Source of the DNA: Bacillota bacterium
GTDB taxonomy: Bacteria; Bacillota; Dethiobacteria; Dethiobacterales; Dethiobacteraceae
Assembly: GCA_012522335.1 (NCBI GenBank)
Contig: JAAYKP010000003.1
Coordinates: 1-41,401 of the forward strand
Direction: 5' to 3'
Length of the DNA: 41,401 nucleotides
Made by a program: the position numbers and the translations under genes. The notes under the pieces were generated by a model. It was not told where the DNA came from and made no database searches. It saw only the letters and a program-made list of their open reading frames with translations. Positions 9,379-16,376 of this stretch are shown one piece after another. Numbering within the stretch: position 1 is the stretch's first letter; every line of letters starts with the position of its first letter.

Positions 9379-9684
9379 CTACAGAAGCACAATGAATGAA
9401 CCTAAAGCCAGTGACTTACTGTTGCTTTGCGCTTCCAGATAATAATTACCGGTAGGAGATTTTTTATCTAAACGATAAACTGCCATCGCTTTACCTTTGT
9501 TGTCAGTCTGCAGGGAAGTGTGAAAAACTTTTTTGCCGCTGGGATCGTAAACATAAAGTTTAAGCGGTACTTGAGGGGCAGGTTGGTCCTGTTTTTTAGC
9601 AATAACGGAGATTATGACTGTGTCACCAAGTTTATAAGTGTTATTTTCGGCGTGTACAAGTACAGATGGCATCGTTTTACTCAC
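9379..9684 (-). CDS. Small protein with a predicted Ig/macroglobulin-like beta domain, function unknown
   Basis: A 101-residue protein without signal peptide or membrane segment. The pattern YKLGDTVIISVIAKK, then PLKLYVYDPSGKKVF, TDNKGKAMAVYRLD and SPTGNYYLEAQS resembles one beta-sandwich repeat of the MG2/alpha-2-macroglobulin or bacterial Ig-like type. The visible cues are the Tyr-x-x-Gly-Asp start, the D-x-x-G turn and the P-x-G-x-Y motif. The GTG at 9684 is chosen because CTCCTT on the + strand (AAGGAG, 9692-9697) is a well placed SD; an upstream ATG at 9714 would bypass it. It stands alone, convergent with pnp and divergent from the ABC importer. The fold is inferred by eye, and the absence of a secretion signal is odd for this domain type. 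Confidence 0.7.
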   Translation of the reverse strand: MSKTMPSVLVHAENNTYKLGDTVIISVIAKKQDQPAPQVPLKLYVYDPSGKKVFHTSLQTDNKGKAMAVYRLDKKSPTGNYYLEAQSNSKSLALGSFIVLL

Positions 9685-9789
9685 ATACTCACTCCTTAGC
9701 AAGCAAATTAGCAATACTCTAATATAGATATGCGTAAAGCAATAATTTGGTGCAGGAAACCGTCACACAAATTGGCTTTAGCAATATTA

Positions 9790-9808
9790 TGATTATGAAT
9801 AATAATCA
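9790..9808. promoter_or_regulatory. Perfect 7-5-7 palindrome, candidate repressor operator of the ABC importer
   Basis: TGATTAT (9790-9796), five bases, ATAATCA (9802-9808), just before the SD (AAGGGG, from 9811) of the substrate-binding protein gene. A weak promoter (TTGGCT 9772-9777, 16 bases, TATGAA 9794-9799) would have its -10 inside the palindrome. Length and AT-rich character recall Fur-family boxes, but the match to the Fur consensus is not exact. Operator function is inference. Confidence 0.45.
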
Positions 9809-9825
9809 GGAAAGGGGTTGCAGTT

Positions 9826-10830
9826 GTGCAAAAGCGGATTGTTGTCTTTGTACTTGTTTCGCTGCTGGTGGTGGCATTAGCTCTAACCGGTTGTGGAAAA
9901 GACGATAATTTAACAACTGTCAGACTAAGCGAAGTAACACATTCTGTGTTTTATGCGCCAATGTATGTTGCGATGAACCAAGGATATTTTGAAGAGGAAG
10001 GGTTGAGGCTGGAGGTTACTACCGGTCAGGGTGCAGATAAGGTGATGACTGCGCTGCTGGCAGGCGAAGCAGATATCGGGTTTATGGGTCCTGAGGCCAG
10101 TGTTTACGTGTATAACGAAGGTCAGGATAATTATGCAGTAAATTTTGCTCAGCTAACTACTTGTGACGGGTCTTTCCTAGTTGCCAGGGAGCCGGATCCG
10201 GATTTTACCTGGGAAAAAGTTCGCGGCAAAAGCATTATCGGCGGTCGAAAGGGCGGCATGCCTTTGATGACTTTAGAGTATGTACTTAAAAAGCAGGGTA
10301 TTATTCCAGGCCAAGATGTGGAAGTTATGACCCATATTCAGTTTGCCTTGATGGCGGGTGCCTTTACCGGTGGTGAAGGTGACTATGTAACATTATTTGA
10401 GCCTGTTGCTTCCGCTCTGGAGCTGGAAGGCGCCGGCTACGTGGTGGCTTCAGTCGGTGCAGACAGTGGAAAAATTCCCTATACTGTTTTCTGTGCCCGG
10501 AAAAAACTAATGGAAGAAAACCCGGAGTTAATCCAAAAGTTTACCAATGCCGTCTACCGGGGACAGCTTTGGGTACAGGAAAAAACACCGGAAGAAATTG
10601 CTGAAGTTATTGCGCCTTCTTTCCCGGATGCGGATCTGGAAGTCTTGGCAAAGGTCGCGGCTCGTTACAAAGAAATTGATGCTTGGGCTGCTACCCCTGT
10701 TTTTACCGAAGAATCCTATAACCGCCTGCTTGATGTGATGCAGACTGCCGGTGAGTTAAACAAACGGCCGCCCTATACTAAATTGGTAACGAATGAATTT
10801 GCTGAAAAAGCAATGGAACTCGTACGCTAA
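9826..10830 (+). CDS. ABC transporter substrate-binding lipoprotein (NMT1/SsuA/TauA-like)
   Basis: Extracellular solute-capture lipoprotein of an ABC importer. A short hydrophobic signal ends in a lipobox LTGC with the lipidated cysteine at position 23. The mature part has the family pattern VFYAPMYVAMNQGYFEEEGL, TGQGADKVMTALLAGEADIGFMGPE and later the FTNAVYRGQLWVQE segment, as in NMT1/THI5-like, sulfonate and nitrate binding proteins. The GTG at 9826 follows AAGGGG. The ATPase gene starts 21 bases downstream and the permease follows, so this is a complete importer. The substrate cannot be told; thiamine precursors, alkanesulfonates and similar small compounds are transported by relatives. 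No TPP or other riboswitch was seen upstream. Confidence 0.9.
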   Translation: MQKRIVVFVLVSLLVVALALTGCGKDDNLTTVRLSEVTHSVFYAPMYVAMNQGYFEEEGLRLEVTTGQGADKVMTALLAGEADIGFMGPEASVYVYNEGQDNYAVNFAQLTTCDGSFLVAREPDPDFTWEKVRGKSIIGGRKGGMPLMTLEYVLKKQGIIPGQDVEVMTHIQFALMAGAFTGGEGDYVTLFEPVASALELEGAGYVVASVGADSGKIPYTVFCARKKLMEENPELIQKFTNAVYRGQLWVQEKTPEEIAEVIAPSFPDADLEVLAKVAARYKEIDAWAATPVFTEESYNRLLDVMQTAGELNKRPPYTKLVTNEFAEKAMELVR

Positions 10831-10851
10831 AAGGCGGAAAGGAGAGAGCAA

Positions 10852-11631
10852 ATGGGGGCAGAAAAGTTAGTAAGAATAGAAAAAGTTTCCATGAAGTATT
10901 ACAGCCCTGAAGGAGAAATCTCTGCCCTGCAGGACATCTCTCTAAATATTGCAGAAGGGGAATTTGTCAGTATAGTTGGTCCAAGTGGCTGCGGCAAAAC
11001 TACTTTGCTTAATATTCTAGCCGGATTAATTAAACCTTCTGCGGGAGCTGTCTATATCCAGGAACAACTGGTTAGCGGTCCCACCTCCTTAGTTGGTTAC
11101 ATGCCGCAGGATGACCAGTTGTTCGAATGGCGTACGATTTGGCACAATGTTCTTCTGGGGCTGGAAGTACAGAAAAAGGTGAATAAGGAAACAAAGGCAG
11201 TGGCAGAAGAAATGCTGCGTACTTACGGCCTCTACGAGTTTAAAGATGCTTATCCCAGTCAACTCTCCGGAGGCATGCGGCAGCGGGCGGCTTTAATCCG
11301 CACGTTGGCTATTAATCCGGAAATTTTGCTGCTGGACGAAGCATTTTCGGCCTTAGACTATCAGACGCGCTTATTAGTGGCAGATGAGGTAAAAGAGATT
11401 ATTACCAGTGAGAACAAAACAGCCGTCTTAGTAACACATGATATTGCTGAAGCAATCAGTATGTCTGATCGGGTAGTAGTTTTAAGTAAAAGACCGGGGA
11501 CGATTAAAAATATCCACGAGATAAAGTTAACTTGCGAAATTAATACTCCCCTGGGCCGCCGGGAAGCAGTGGAGTTTCACGAATACTTTAATCGTATCTG
11601 GAAGGAGCTGGATGTGCATGCTGAAAAATGA
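10852..11631 (+). CDS. ABC transporter ATP-binding protein (SsuB/TauB type)
   Basis: Cytoplasmic ATPase that powers the importer. The 259-residue protein has Walker A GPSGCGKT (43-50), Q-loop Q86 in YMPQDDQLF, signature LSGGMRQRAAL (from 138), Walker B ILLLDE (158-163), D-loop SALD and switch His196 in VTHDIAEA. These make a fully active ABC domain of the nitrate/sulfonate/taurine subfamily. SD GGAAAGGAGAG precedes the ATG at 10852. Its end overlaps the permease gene by 14 to 20 bases, depending on which permease start is used. Confidence 0.94.
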   Translation: MGAEKLVRIEKVSMKYYSPEGEISALQDISLNIAEGEFVSIVGPSGCGKTTLLNILAGLIKPSAGAVYIQEQLVSGPTSLVGYMPQDDQLFEWRTIWHNVLLGLEVQKKVNKETKAVAEEMLRTYGLYEFKDAYPSQLSGGMRQRAALIRTLAINPEILLLDEAFSALDYQTRLLVADEVKEIITSENKTAVLVTHDIAEAISMSDRVVVLSKRPGTIKNIHEIKLTCEINTPLGRREAVEFHEYFNRIWKELDVHAEK

Positions 11632-12436
11632 TCTGTCGACGCAGGCAGTCTCTAAAGAGCATCTGGCGTACCTGCAGACACGCAAAAAATATCGTTACCG
11701 TGTTACGGCAGCCCAGATTATTTTGTTAGTTGGTTTTATTGCCTTGTGGGAAGCAGCCGCCGGTCTGCGCTGGATCGATCCTTTTATCATGAGTCAGCCC
11801 AGCCGCATTGTGCAAACACTGCATTCTCTTTACGCTGCCGGTGATCTTTTTACGCATGTGAGTATTACTGTGGCAGAAACGGTAGCCGGGTTTACTTTAG
11901 GCACCTTGTTTGGTACATTTATTGCGGTGGCACTGTGGTGGTCTGATTATCTGGCAGAAGTGCTGGATCCATACCTGGTAGTGCTTAACAGCCTGCCTAA
12001 AGTAGCCTTAGGGCCTGTGATGATAGTCTGGTTGGGGCAGGGAATGCGCGCTATTATCGCCATGGCATTACTGGTTTCTGTCATTGTGACGATACTTAGC
12101 GTTTATTCAGGCTTTTCACAGGTTGACAAAAATAAAATCACTTTACTGAAAACTTTTGGTGCCAATAAGCGTCAAATTCTGCAAAAGGTAATTCTGCCGG
12201 CCAGCATTCCCACCATTATTTCCGCTTTAAAAATTAATGTAGGCCTCTCATGGGTCGGTGTGATCGTGGGGGAATTCTTGGTCTCCCGAGCCGGCTTAGG
12301 CTACTTAATTGTCTATGGAGGTCAGGTCTTTCGCTTAGACTTAGTGATGGCCAGCGTAATCATATTATGCGCCGCTGCAGCCATCATGTACCAAGCGGTA
12401 GTAATTTTTGAAAAACGTTTTGTGAAATGGAAATAA
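11612..12436 (+). CDS. ABC transporter permease (SsuC/TauC type)
   Basis: Integral membrane subunit of the importer, 274 residues with about six hydrophobic segments. The BPD_transp_1 coupling motif lies around LLKTFGANKRQILQKVILPASIP, and the GLSWVGVIVGEFLVSRAGLGYLI segment is typical of this subfamily. Two close starts are possible, ATG 11612 and ATG 11618. AAGGAG at 11602-11607 is four and ten bases away respectively, and the sequence does not decide. It is the last gene of the three-gene unit and is followed by a strong terminator. Confidence 0.93.
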   Translation: MCMLKNDLSTQAVSKEHLAYLQTRKKYRYRVTAAQIILLVGFIALWEAAAGLRWIDPFIMSQPSRIVQTLHSLYAAGDLFTHVSITVAETVAGFTLGTLFGTFIAVALWWSDYLAEVLDPYLVVLNSLPKVALGPVMIVWLGQGMRAIIAMALLVSVIVTILSVYSGFSQVDKNKITLLKTFGANKRQILQKVILPASIPTIISALKINVGLSWVGVIVGEFLVSRAGLGYLIVYGGQVFRLDLVMASVIILCAAAAIMYQAVVIFEKRFVKWK

Positions 12437-12452
12437 ACCGCAAAAGTGACTG

Positions 12453-12477
12453 CCTGGGTTAAAACCCAGGTTTTTTT
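12453..12477 (+). terminator. Rho-independent terminator after the ABC importer
   Basis: Stem CCTGGGT / ACCCAGG with a four-base TAAA loop and seven Ts directly after (12471-12477). It ends the importer unit 16 bases after the permease stop. Confidence 0.9.
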
Positions 12478-12531
12478 ATTGGCTCGAAATTATATCAAAC
12501 TTGAACAGCTATCTTTCCTCTCCGTTGTGGT

Positions 12532-12561
12532 GTCATTTTTATTTTTTACTTTGCATACCTT
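12532..12561 (+). promoter_or_regulatory. Candidate sigma-E-like sporulation promoter
   Basis: GTCATTTT (12532-12539), 14 bases, CATACCTT (12554-12561) is close to the B. subtilis sigma-E pattern GTCATATT-N14-CATACAAT (one and two mismatches). No good sigma-A promoter is visible between the terminator at 12477 and the gene at 12598. The downstream genes belong to spore-associated families, which fits. Match was judged by eye, so this is a hypothesis. Confidence 0.35.
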
Positions 12562-12597
12562 TTAGAAAGCAAAACCTGCTGAGGAAGGGGTGACCCT

Positions 12598-13326
12598 TTG
12601 TCCAGAGCAGAGCGCCTACGCAAACGGAGAAAACGTTTCCTGCTGTCGCTGAGCATTATTTTACTGCTCCTATGCTTTTTACTGCACCGGCAAATCACAA
12701 AAGGAGTTTTTTCTCCCCTGGTAAAAGGGGCCTATTATCAGGTTGAGACAAAAGATAAAGCTGTGGCTTTGACCTTCGAGGTGGTATGGGAACCTGCCTT
12801 TACTGCTGAAGTGCTGGATATATTAGATCGCTACAAAATCAGAAGCACTTTTTTTCTTACCGGCAGCTGGCTGCGTCAAAACCCTGATTTGGCACGTGAA
12901 ATCATTGAACGCGGACACGAAATCGGACAACACGGTTACTCCCATAAACATTTAACCGAACTGGACGATGAGCAGTTAAAACAAGAATTTGATCTCATGG
13001 CTGAGGCACTGCAGGAAGAGCTTAATGTGCAGACTAGCTTGTTTCGGCCACCCTATGGAGAACTGGATCAACGCGTCTTTGCTTTTGCTGCCGAGCGAGG
13101 TTACACGACGGTAGTTTGGAGCATTAACCCCCATGATTGGCGGGAACCTGGTAAAGACAAGATTATCAGCCGTATCACCAAACAGCTGCATAAAGGAGCC
13201 ATTATTCTGCTGCATACAAACTCCTCACAGACTGTAGAGGCTTTACCGGTTATAATACAGAGCTTGCTGATGCAGGAATATGAAATTTTAACTTTTACTG
13301 AGCTTGCAAAGAGGGGCCGGAAGTAA
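12598..13326 (+). CDS. Membrane-anchored polysaccharide deacetylase family protein with altered MT1 motif
   Basis: NodB-fold protein of 242 residues, anchored by one N-terminal membrane segment (about 14-30) after a very basic start. Metal and substrate motifs are mostly kept: H112 and H116 in HGYSHKH, R150 of FRPPYGE, D180-W181, and the LLH motif with H206. The MT1 motif, normally TFDDGP, reads TFEVVW, so the catalytic Asp is replaced by Glu61 and the metal Asp by Val. This may be a weak enzyme or a binding protein. Start is TTG 12598 behind GAGGAAGGGGTGA. It heads a three-gene run with another NodB-fold protein and a VanW protein, in the place of ylxY in Bacillus. A role in spore or cell-wall peptidoglycan is inferred. 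Confidence 0.88.
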   Translation: MSRAERLRKRRKRFLLSLSIILLLLCFLLHRQITKGVFSPLVKGAYYQVETKDKAVALTFEVVWEPAFTAEVLDILDRYKIRSTFFLTGSWLRQNPDLAREIIERGHEIGQHGYSHKHLTELDDEQLKQEFDLMAEALQEELNVQTSLFRPPYGELDQRVFAFAAERGYTTVVWSINPHDWREPGKDKIISRITKQLHKGAIILLHTNSSQTVEALPVIIQSLLMQEYEILTFTELAKRGRK

Positions 13327-13339
13327 AGGGGGAGAACAG

Positions 13340-14344
13340 ATGCGCTACCGCTTGTTTACCGTACTAAGAGCACCCAAAGTATTGTTTACTATACTCATAC
13401 TTTTCCTGATGCTCCTGGCTGTTAATCATTTCAGGCCAACTTTTCGCCGCACGTCTACCATTGGCGACGGAGTTAGTTTTGCCGGCAGGGATTTAAGCGG
13501 CTTGACAGCAGCTGAAGCAAAAATTGTAATAGAACAGGCAGCAAGCATTTTGAATCATCCACCCATCGACAGTAAACTTGACCCTGCCACAAATGGTGTT
13601 ATTCCCGGTCTAAATGGTCTGGCAGTTGATGTGGAGGAAACACTGGCAAGGGCCTTGGCTGCTCAGGAGAATGAAACAGTTAAACCGGTTTATCAACAAG
13701 TGGAAGCAGCAGTTTCGCTGACCCACTTTCCTGAAAAACCCATCTACCGGGGAAATCCGGCGAAAAGCGAAGTTGCCTTTTTAATCAATGTGGCCTGGGG
13801 TAACGAATACCTGGAGGAATTGTTGGCGGTATTAAAGGAAGAGCAGGCGGAAGCTACTTTCTTTTTAGTCGGTCGCTGGGTGCAGGCAAATAAGGCTGAA
13901 GCACGGCTGCTGGCAGAAAGCGGTTTTGAACTTGGTAACCACGGCTTTTCAGATGCCCTAAGTATGCAGGAATTAAGCTTTGAGGCTGCAGCTGCAGATA
14001 TCAGTAAAGCTGCTGCTGTGATTGAGGAGGTTTGCGGCAAAAGACCTGTTTATTTTAGTCCGCACCGCGGTGAACTGTCTGAGGAAGTTCTGCAGGCAGC
14101 GGCATCTCTTGGTAATCGTACCATCATGTGGACTGTGGACACAGTTGACTGGAAGCTGCCCGGTGTTGCGGTCATGCTGGAAAAGATACTCTCCCAGGCG
14201 GAAGGGGGCAGTCTTATTCTCATGCATCCAACAGAGCAAACAGCTGACTTTTTACGACAGGTCATTCCTGCTCTCAGGGCTAAAGGTCTGGAGCCGGTCT
14301 CTTTAAGTAAACTGCTCAGCCCGCTGCGCACCTTGAAGGAGTGA
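13340..14344 (+). CDS. YlxY-like NodB-fold sporulation protein, probably catalytically inactive, with VanW-type N-terminal domain
   Basis: 334 residues from the ATG at 13340, which has AAGGGGGAG upstream; the frame is open further upstream but without a better start. A membrane segment (about 12-30) is followed by an extracytoplasmic domain (about 40-130) and then a NodB-like domain. The first of these resembles the N-terminal domain of the next gene's VanW protein: both have I/VIPxxxGLxVDVExTxA. In the NodB part, MT1 reads FLINVAWG instead of TFDDGP, and the second metal His of the HxxxH motif is Asp205 (HGFSD). Two of three metal ligands are therefore missing. LMHP (H296) and VDW remain. 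This matches the spore-former-restricted YlxY family in position and sequence; a scaffold or glycan-binding role is more likely than catalysis. Confidence 0.85.
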   Translation: MRYRLFTVLRAPKVLFTILILFLMLLAVNHFRPTFRRTSTIGDGVSFAGRDLSGLTAAEAKIVIEQAASILNHPPIDSKLDPATNGVIPGLNGLAVDVEETLARALAAQENETVKPVYQQVEAAVSLTHFPEKPIYRGNPAKSEVAFLINVAWGNEYLEELLAVLKEEQAEATFFLVGRWVQANKAEARLLAESGFELGNHGFSDALSMQELSFEAAAADISKAAAVIEEVCGKRPVYFSPHRGELSEEVLQAAASLGNRTIMWTVDTVDWKLPGVAVMLEKILSQAEGGSLILMHPTEQTADFLRQVIPALRAKGLEPVSLSKLLSPLRTLKE

Positions 14345-14350
14345 TCCGGT

Positions 14351-15178
14351 GTGAAAAGAACAACTTTTAAGACTCTAAAAGTTACTACGGTGCTTTTAAT
14401 TTTGGCAGCCCTTGCAGCACTGGCCTTTGCTTTCAATCTAGGTTCACATGTCTATCGCTATTTTTATGGCGTTAAAGCCGGTGTTACTTTAGCTGAAATA
14501 CCTATGGAACGCCTTTTGGAAGAAGAAGTACGGGAAAAAGTAGAAAAAATGGCTGCAGCCATAGATCAGGCACCGCATAATGCACGTTTTGAGCAGAATA
14601 CGCAGGAAATAATACCTGAAGTTATTGGTTTAAAAGTAGATGTGGAAGCAACCGTAGCAGCAGTAATGCAGGCAGCACCCAAAGAAGCAGTAGAATTGAT
14701 TGTCATTCGCTTGGAGCCTGAGATAACAGCAGATGTCTTTCGCTCCATCAACAATAAAATCGCCTTTTTCAGCACCAGCGGCGGCGGCAGCGCAGGGCGA
14801 ACAGATAATTTATATGTGGCTGCCAAGTATATGAATGGTACCGTACTGGCACCGGGAGATGTTTTTTCCTTCAATAATGTAACAGGCCCCCGTACCTTTG
14901 AACGAGGCTACAGCATGGCGCCGGTAGTAGGGGGCATGGGTATTGGCGGTGGAGTCTGTCAGGTTGCAACTACAATTTATAATGCCGCCCTCATTGCCGG
15001 TATGGAAATTGTAGAGCGGCATCCTCACAGTATTCGTGTAGGTTATGTAGCACCGGGGAAAGACGCCACCGTTACTAATTATATTGATTTTAAGTTTCGT
15101 AATTCTACGGATAAGTTTATTCAGATTCGTTCCGGCGCAGGCGGCGGTTACGTGTGGGTGGAATTGTGGAGCCAGTAA
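14351..15178 (+). CDS. VanW family protein
   Basis: 275 residues. It has an N-terminal membrane segment (about 11-30), an N-terminal domain (about 45-130) and the VanW domain (about 137-245). Diagnostic segments are LAPGDVFSFNNVTGPRT, GGGVCQVATTIYNAAL with the conserved Cys, and VERHPHS. VanW was named from vancomycin-resistance clusters but is widespread in spore formers; its biochemical function is not known. The GTG at 14351 has AAGGAG at 14336-14341. Six bases separate it from the preceding NodB-fold gene, so the two are co-transcribed. No other glycopeptide-resistance gene is nearby, so resistance is unlikely to be its role. Confidence 0.92.
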   Translation: MKRTTFKTLKVTTVLLILAALAALAFAFNLGSHVYRYFYGVKAGVTLAEIPMERLLEEEVREKVEKMAAAIDQAPHNARFEQNTQEIIPEVIGLKVDVEATVAAVMQAAPKEAVELIVIRLEPEITADVFRSINNKIAFFSTSGGGSAGRTDNLYVAAKYMNGTVLAPGDVFSFNNVTGPRTFERGYSMAPVVGGMGIGGGVCQVATTIYNAALIAGMEIVERHPHSIRVGYVAPGKDATVTNYIDFKFRNSTDKFIQIRSGAGGGYVWVELWSQ

Positions 15179-15190
15179 CCTCTTAAAATA

Positions 15191-15219
15191 TTGACAAAAC
15201 AGATTAAAGGCAGTAAGCT
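15191..15219 (+). promoter_or_regulatory. Possible sigma-A promoter for dut
   Basis: Consensus -35 TTGACA (15191-15196), 17 bases, weak -10 TAAGCT (15214-15219), between the VanW gene and dut. The -35 is perfect, the -10 is poor. Confidence 0.4.
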
Positions 15220-15249
15220 GGGAACAACTATGACATAAGGAGAAGTGCC

Positions 15250-15693
15250 ATGTGTAAATTATATGTCAAAAAATTACCCCATGCCGCTGATTTACCCTTA
15301 CCTGCATATATGACACCGGAAGCGGCAGGGATGGATCTATTTGCTGCCGTAACTGAGCCCCTGCTGCTGCCGCCGGGAGACAGAGTACTGGTTCCTACAG
15401 GTCTGCAGATTGCCCTGCCGGCCGGTTTTGAAGGTCAAATACGTCCACGCAGCGGATTGGCAGTGAAACATGGAATAACTGTACTGAACAGTCCGGGTAC
15501 CATTGATGCTGACTATCGCGGTGAGATTAAAGTAATCCTGATCAATCTGGGACAGGAACCATATACAATCACTCGTGGTGATCGTATTGCCCAACTTATT
15601 GTAAGTAAAGTGGAAAAGGCCAGCATCATTTTATGCGAGGAGCTGCCGGACAGCGAAAGGGGTAGTGGTGGTTTCGGCCATACAGGGAAATAG
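15250..15693 (+). CDS. dut: dUTP diphosphatase (trimeric dUTPase)
   Basis: Hydrolyses dUTP to dUMP and PPi, keeping uracil out of DNA and feeding thymidylate synthesis. All five motifs of the trimeric family are present: I AAGMDLFA (25-32), [12 protein letters not shown] (66-75), III with D86 and Y89 in [22 protein letters not shown] (109-118), and [11 protein letters not shown] at the C terminus. 147 residues is the normal length. ATG 15250 follows AAGGAGAAG. Its position in a sporulation and wall block is not functionally explained; a promoter just upstream suggests its own control. Confidence 0.97.
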   Translation: MCKLYVKKLPHAADLPLPAYMTPEAAGMDLFAAVTEPLLLPPGDRVLVPTGLQIALPAGFEGQIRPRSGLAVKHGITVLNSPGTIDADYRGEIKVILINLGQEPYTITRGDRIAQLIVSKVEKASIILCEELPDSERGSGGFGHTGK

Positions 15694-15717
15694 AGGCAGG
15701 GAAAGGAATGACCCTTT

Positions 15718-16038
15718 GTGAGGTCCTTATTTGCCATACTTATACTGCTATGCTGTTCAGTCTATTTACGCATGGAAGACAAAGTGCGCAGAGCTGGCTA
15801 TCAATTCCCGGAACAGGCAAAAGCTTCACCCTTGTCTGAGGCTCTGCAGGAGCTTCTTGCACATGCCGGGGGGATTTATTTGTCGTTAATTCTTTTGATT
15901 TCTTTTTTACATATTGATTTGGCTGAAGAGTGGCGGATTATGGGTATTAACATGGAGCCGGTAGCTTTTTCTTCTTTAGCCCTGGCTTCTCTGCAGCCCT
16001 TTTTTTTAAGGATCTATCGCATGTTGAAAGGGAGCTGA
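15718..16038 (+). CDS. Small membrane protein of unknown function
   Basis: 106 residues with a hydrophobic N-terminal segment (about 1-16) and two more hydrophobic stretches (about 50-64 and 82-96), so probably two or three membrane passes. No family was recognised. The GTG start at 15718 has AAAGGAATGA upstream. It sits between dut (25 bases) and ymxH (six bases), so it is likely co-transcribed with ymxH. Coding character is supported by this tight packing and by the lack of a better frame. Confidence 0.7.
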   Translation: MRSLFAILILLCCSVYLRMEDKVRRAGYQFPEQAKASPLSEALQELLAHAGGIYLSLILLISFLHIDLAEEWRIMGINMEPVAFSSLALASLQPFFLRIYRMLKGS

Positions 16039-16044
16039 TTTTTT

Positions 16045-16314
16045 GTGGAGTTGTCACAATTGTCACGTAAGGAGATAATTAATCTTCATGATGGCTCCAG
16101 ACTAGGCTTCGTGGGTGACTCTGACCTGGTTATTGATGATCAATCCGGTTATATTCAGGCCATTATTATTTATGCGAGAGGTGTAGCAGGCAAGATTTCC
16201 AGTGCCAGAGAACTGGTAGTGCCCTGGGACGCGGTAAAAGTAATTGGCGAAGAAGTTTTAGTGGTTGATATTGCCCCGGAGCATAGTGCACGGAATTATC
16301 CGCGTTATGAATAA
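16045..16314 (+). CDS. ymxH: YlmC/YmxH family PRC-barrel sporulation protein
   Basis: 89-residue PRC-barrel protein. The pattern LSRKEIINLHDGSRLGFVGDSDLVID, then GYIQAIIIY and VPWDAVKVIGEEVLVVD, is that of the YlmC/YmxH family, which is strongly linked to endospore formers. In B. subtilis ymxH lies directly upstream of the dipicolinate synthase operon, as here, with one gene inserted. Function is unknown beyond association with sporulation. The start is GTG 16045, with GGGAG about ten bases upstream. Confidence 0.9.
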   Translation: MELSQLSRKEIINLHDGSRLGFVGDSDLVIDDQSGYIQAIIIYARGVAGKISSARELVVPWDAVKVIGEEVLVVDIAPEHSARNYPRYE

Positions 16315-16319
16315 TGAAG

Positions 16320-16366
16320 CTCTTTCAGTTGATACTAGAAAAGAAAATTAGTATCATCTGAAAGAG
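16320..16366 (+). promoter_or_regulatory. Long imperfect inverted repeat/hairpin that reaches into the SD of the stress-protein gene
   Basis: CTCTTTCAG (16320-16328), one T, TGATACTA (16330-16337), an 11-base A-rich loop, then TAGTATCA, one T and CTGAAAGAG (16349-16366). This makes 17 base pairs with a single T-T mismatch. The 3' arm ends inside GAGGTGG (16364-16370), the SD of the ATG at 16377. No T tract follows, so it is not a usual terminator. It could be an RNA switch or thermometer that hides the SD, a stability hairpin, or a DNA operator. Structure is seen directly, function is inference. Confidence 0.6.
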
Positions 16367-16376
16367 GTGGATCCTG

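Noticed and set aside
9715-9825. TPP or other riboswitch ahead of the NMT1-like importer
   Set aside because: No conserved riboswitch core sequence or suitable stems; only the 19-bp palindrome and a weak promoter are present.
14351-15178. Glycopeptide-resistance cluster suggested by VanW
   Set aside because: No vanA/H/X/S/R or other resistance genes are nearby; VanW alone is common in spore formers.
12590-15718. Repeated TGACCCTTTG just before two start codons (12591 and 15709)
   Set aside because: Both copies extend SD sequences, where bases complementary to the 16S rRNA 3' end are expected; likely coincidence of ribosome-binding sites.
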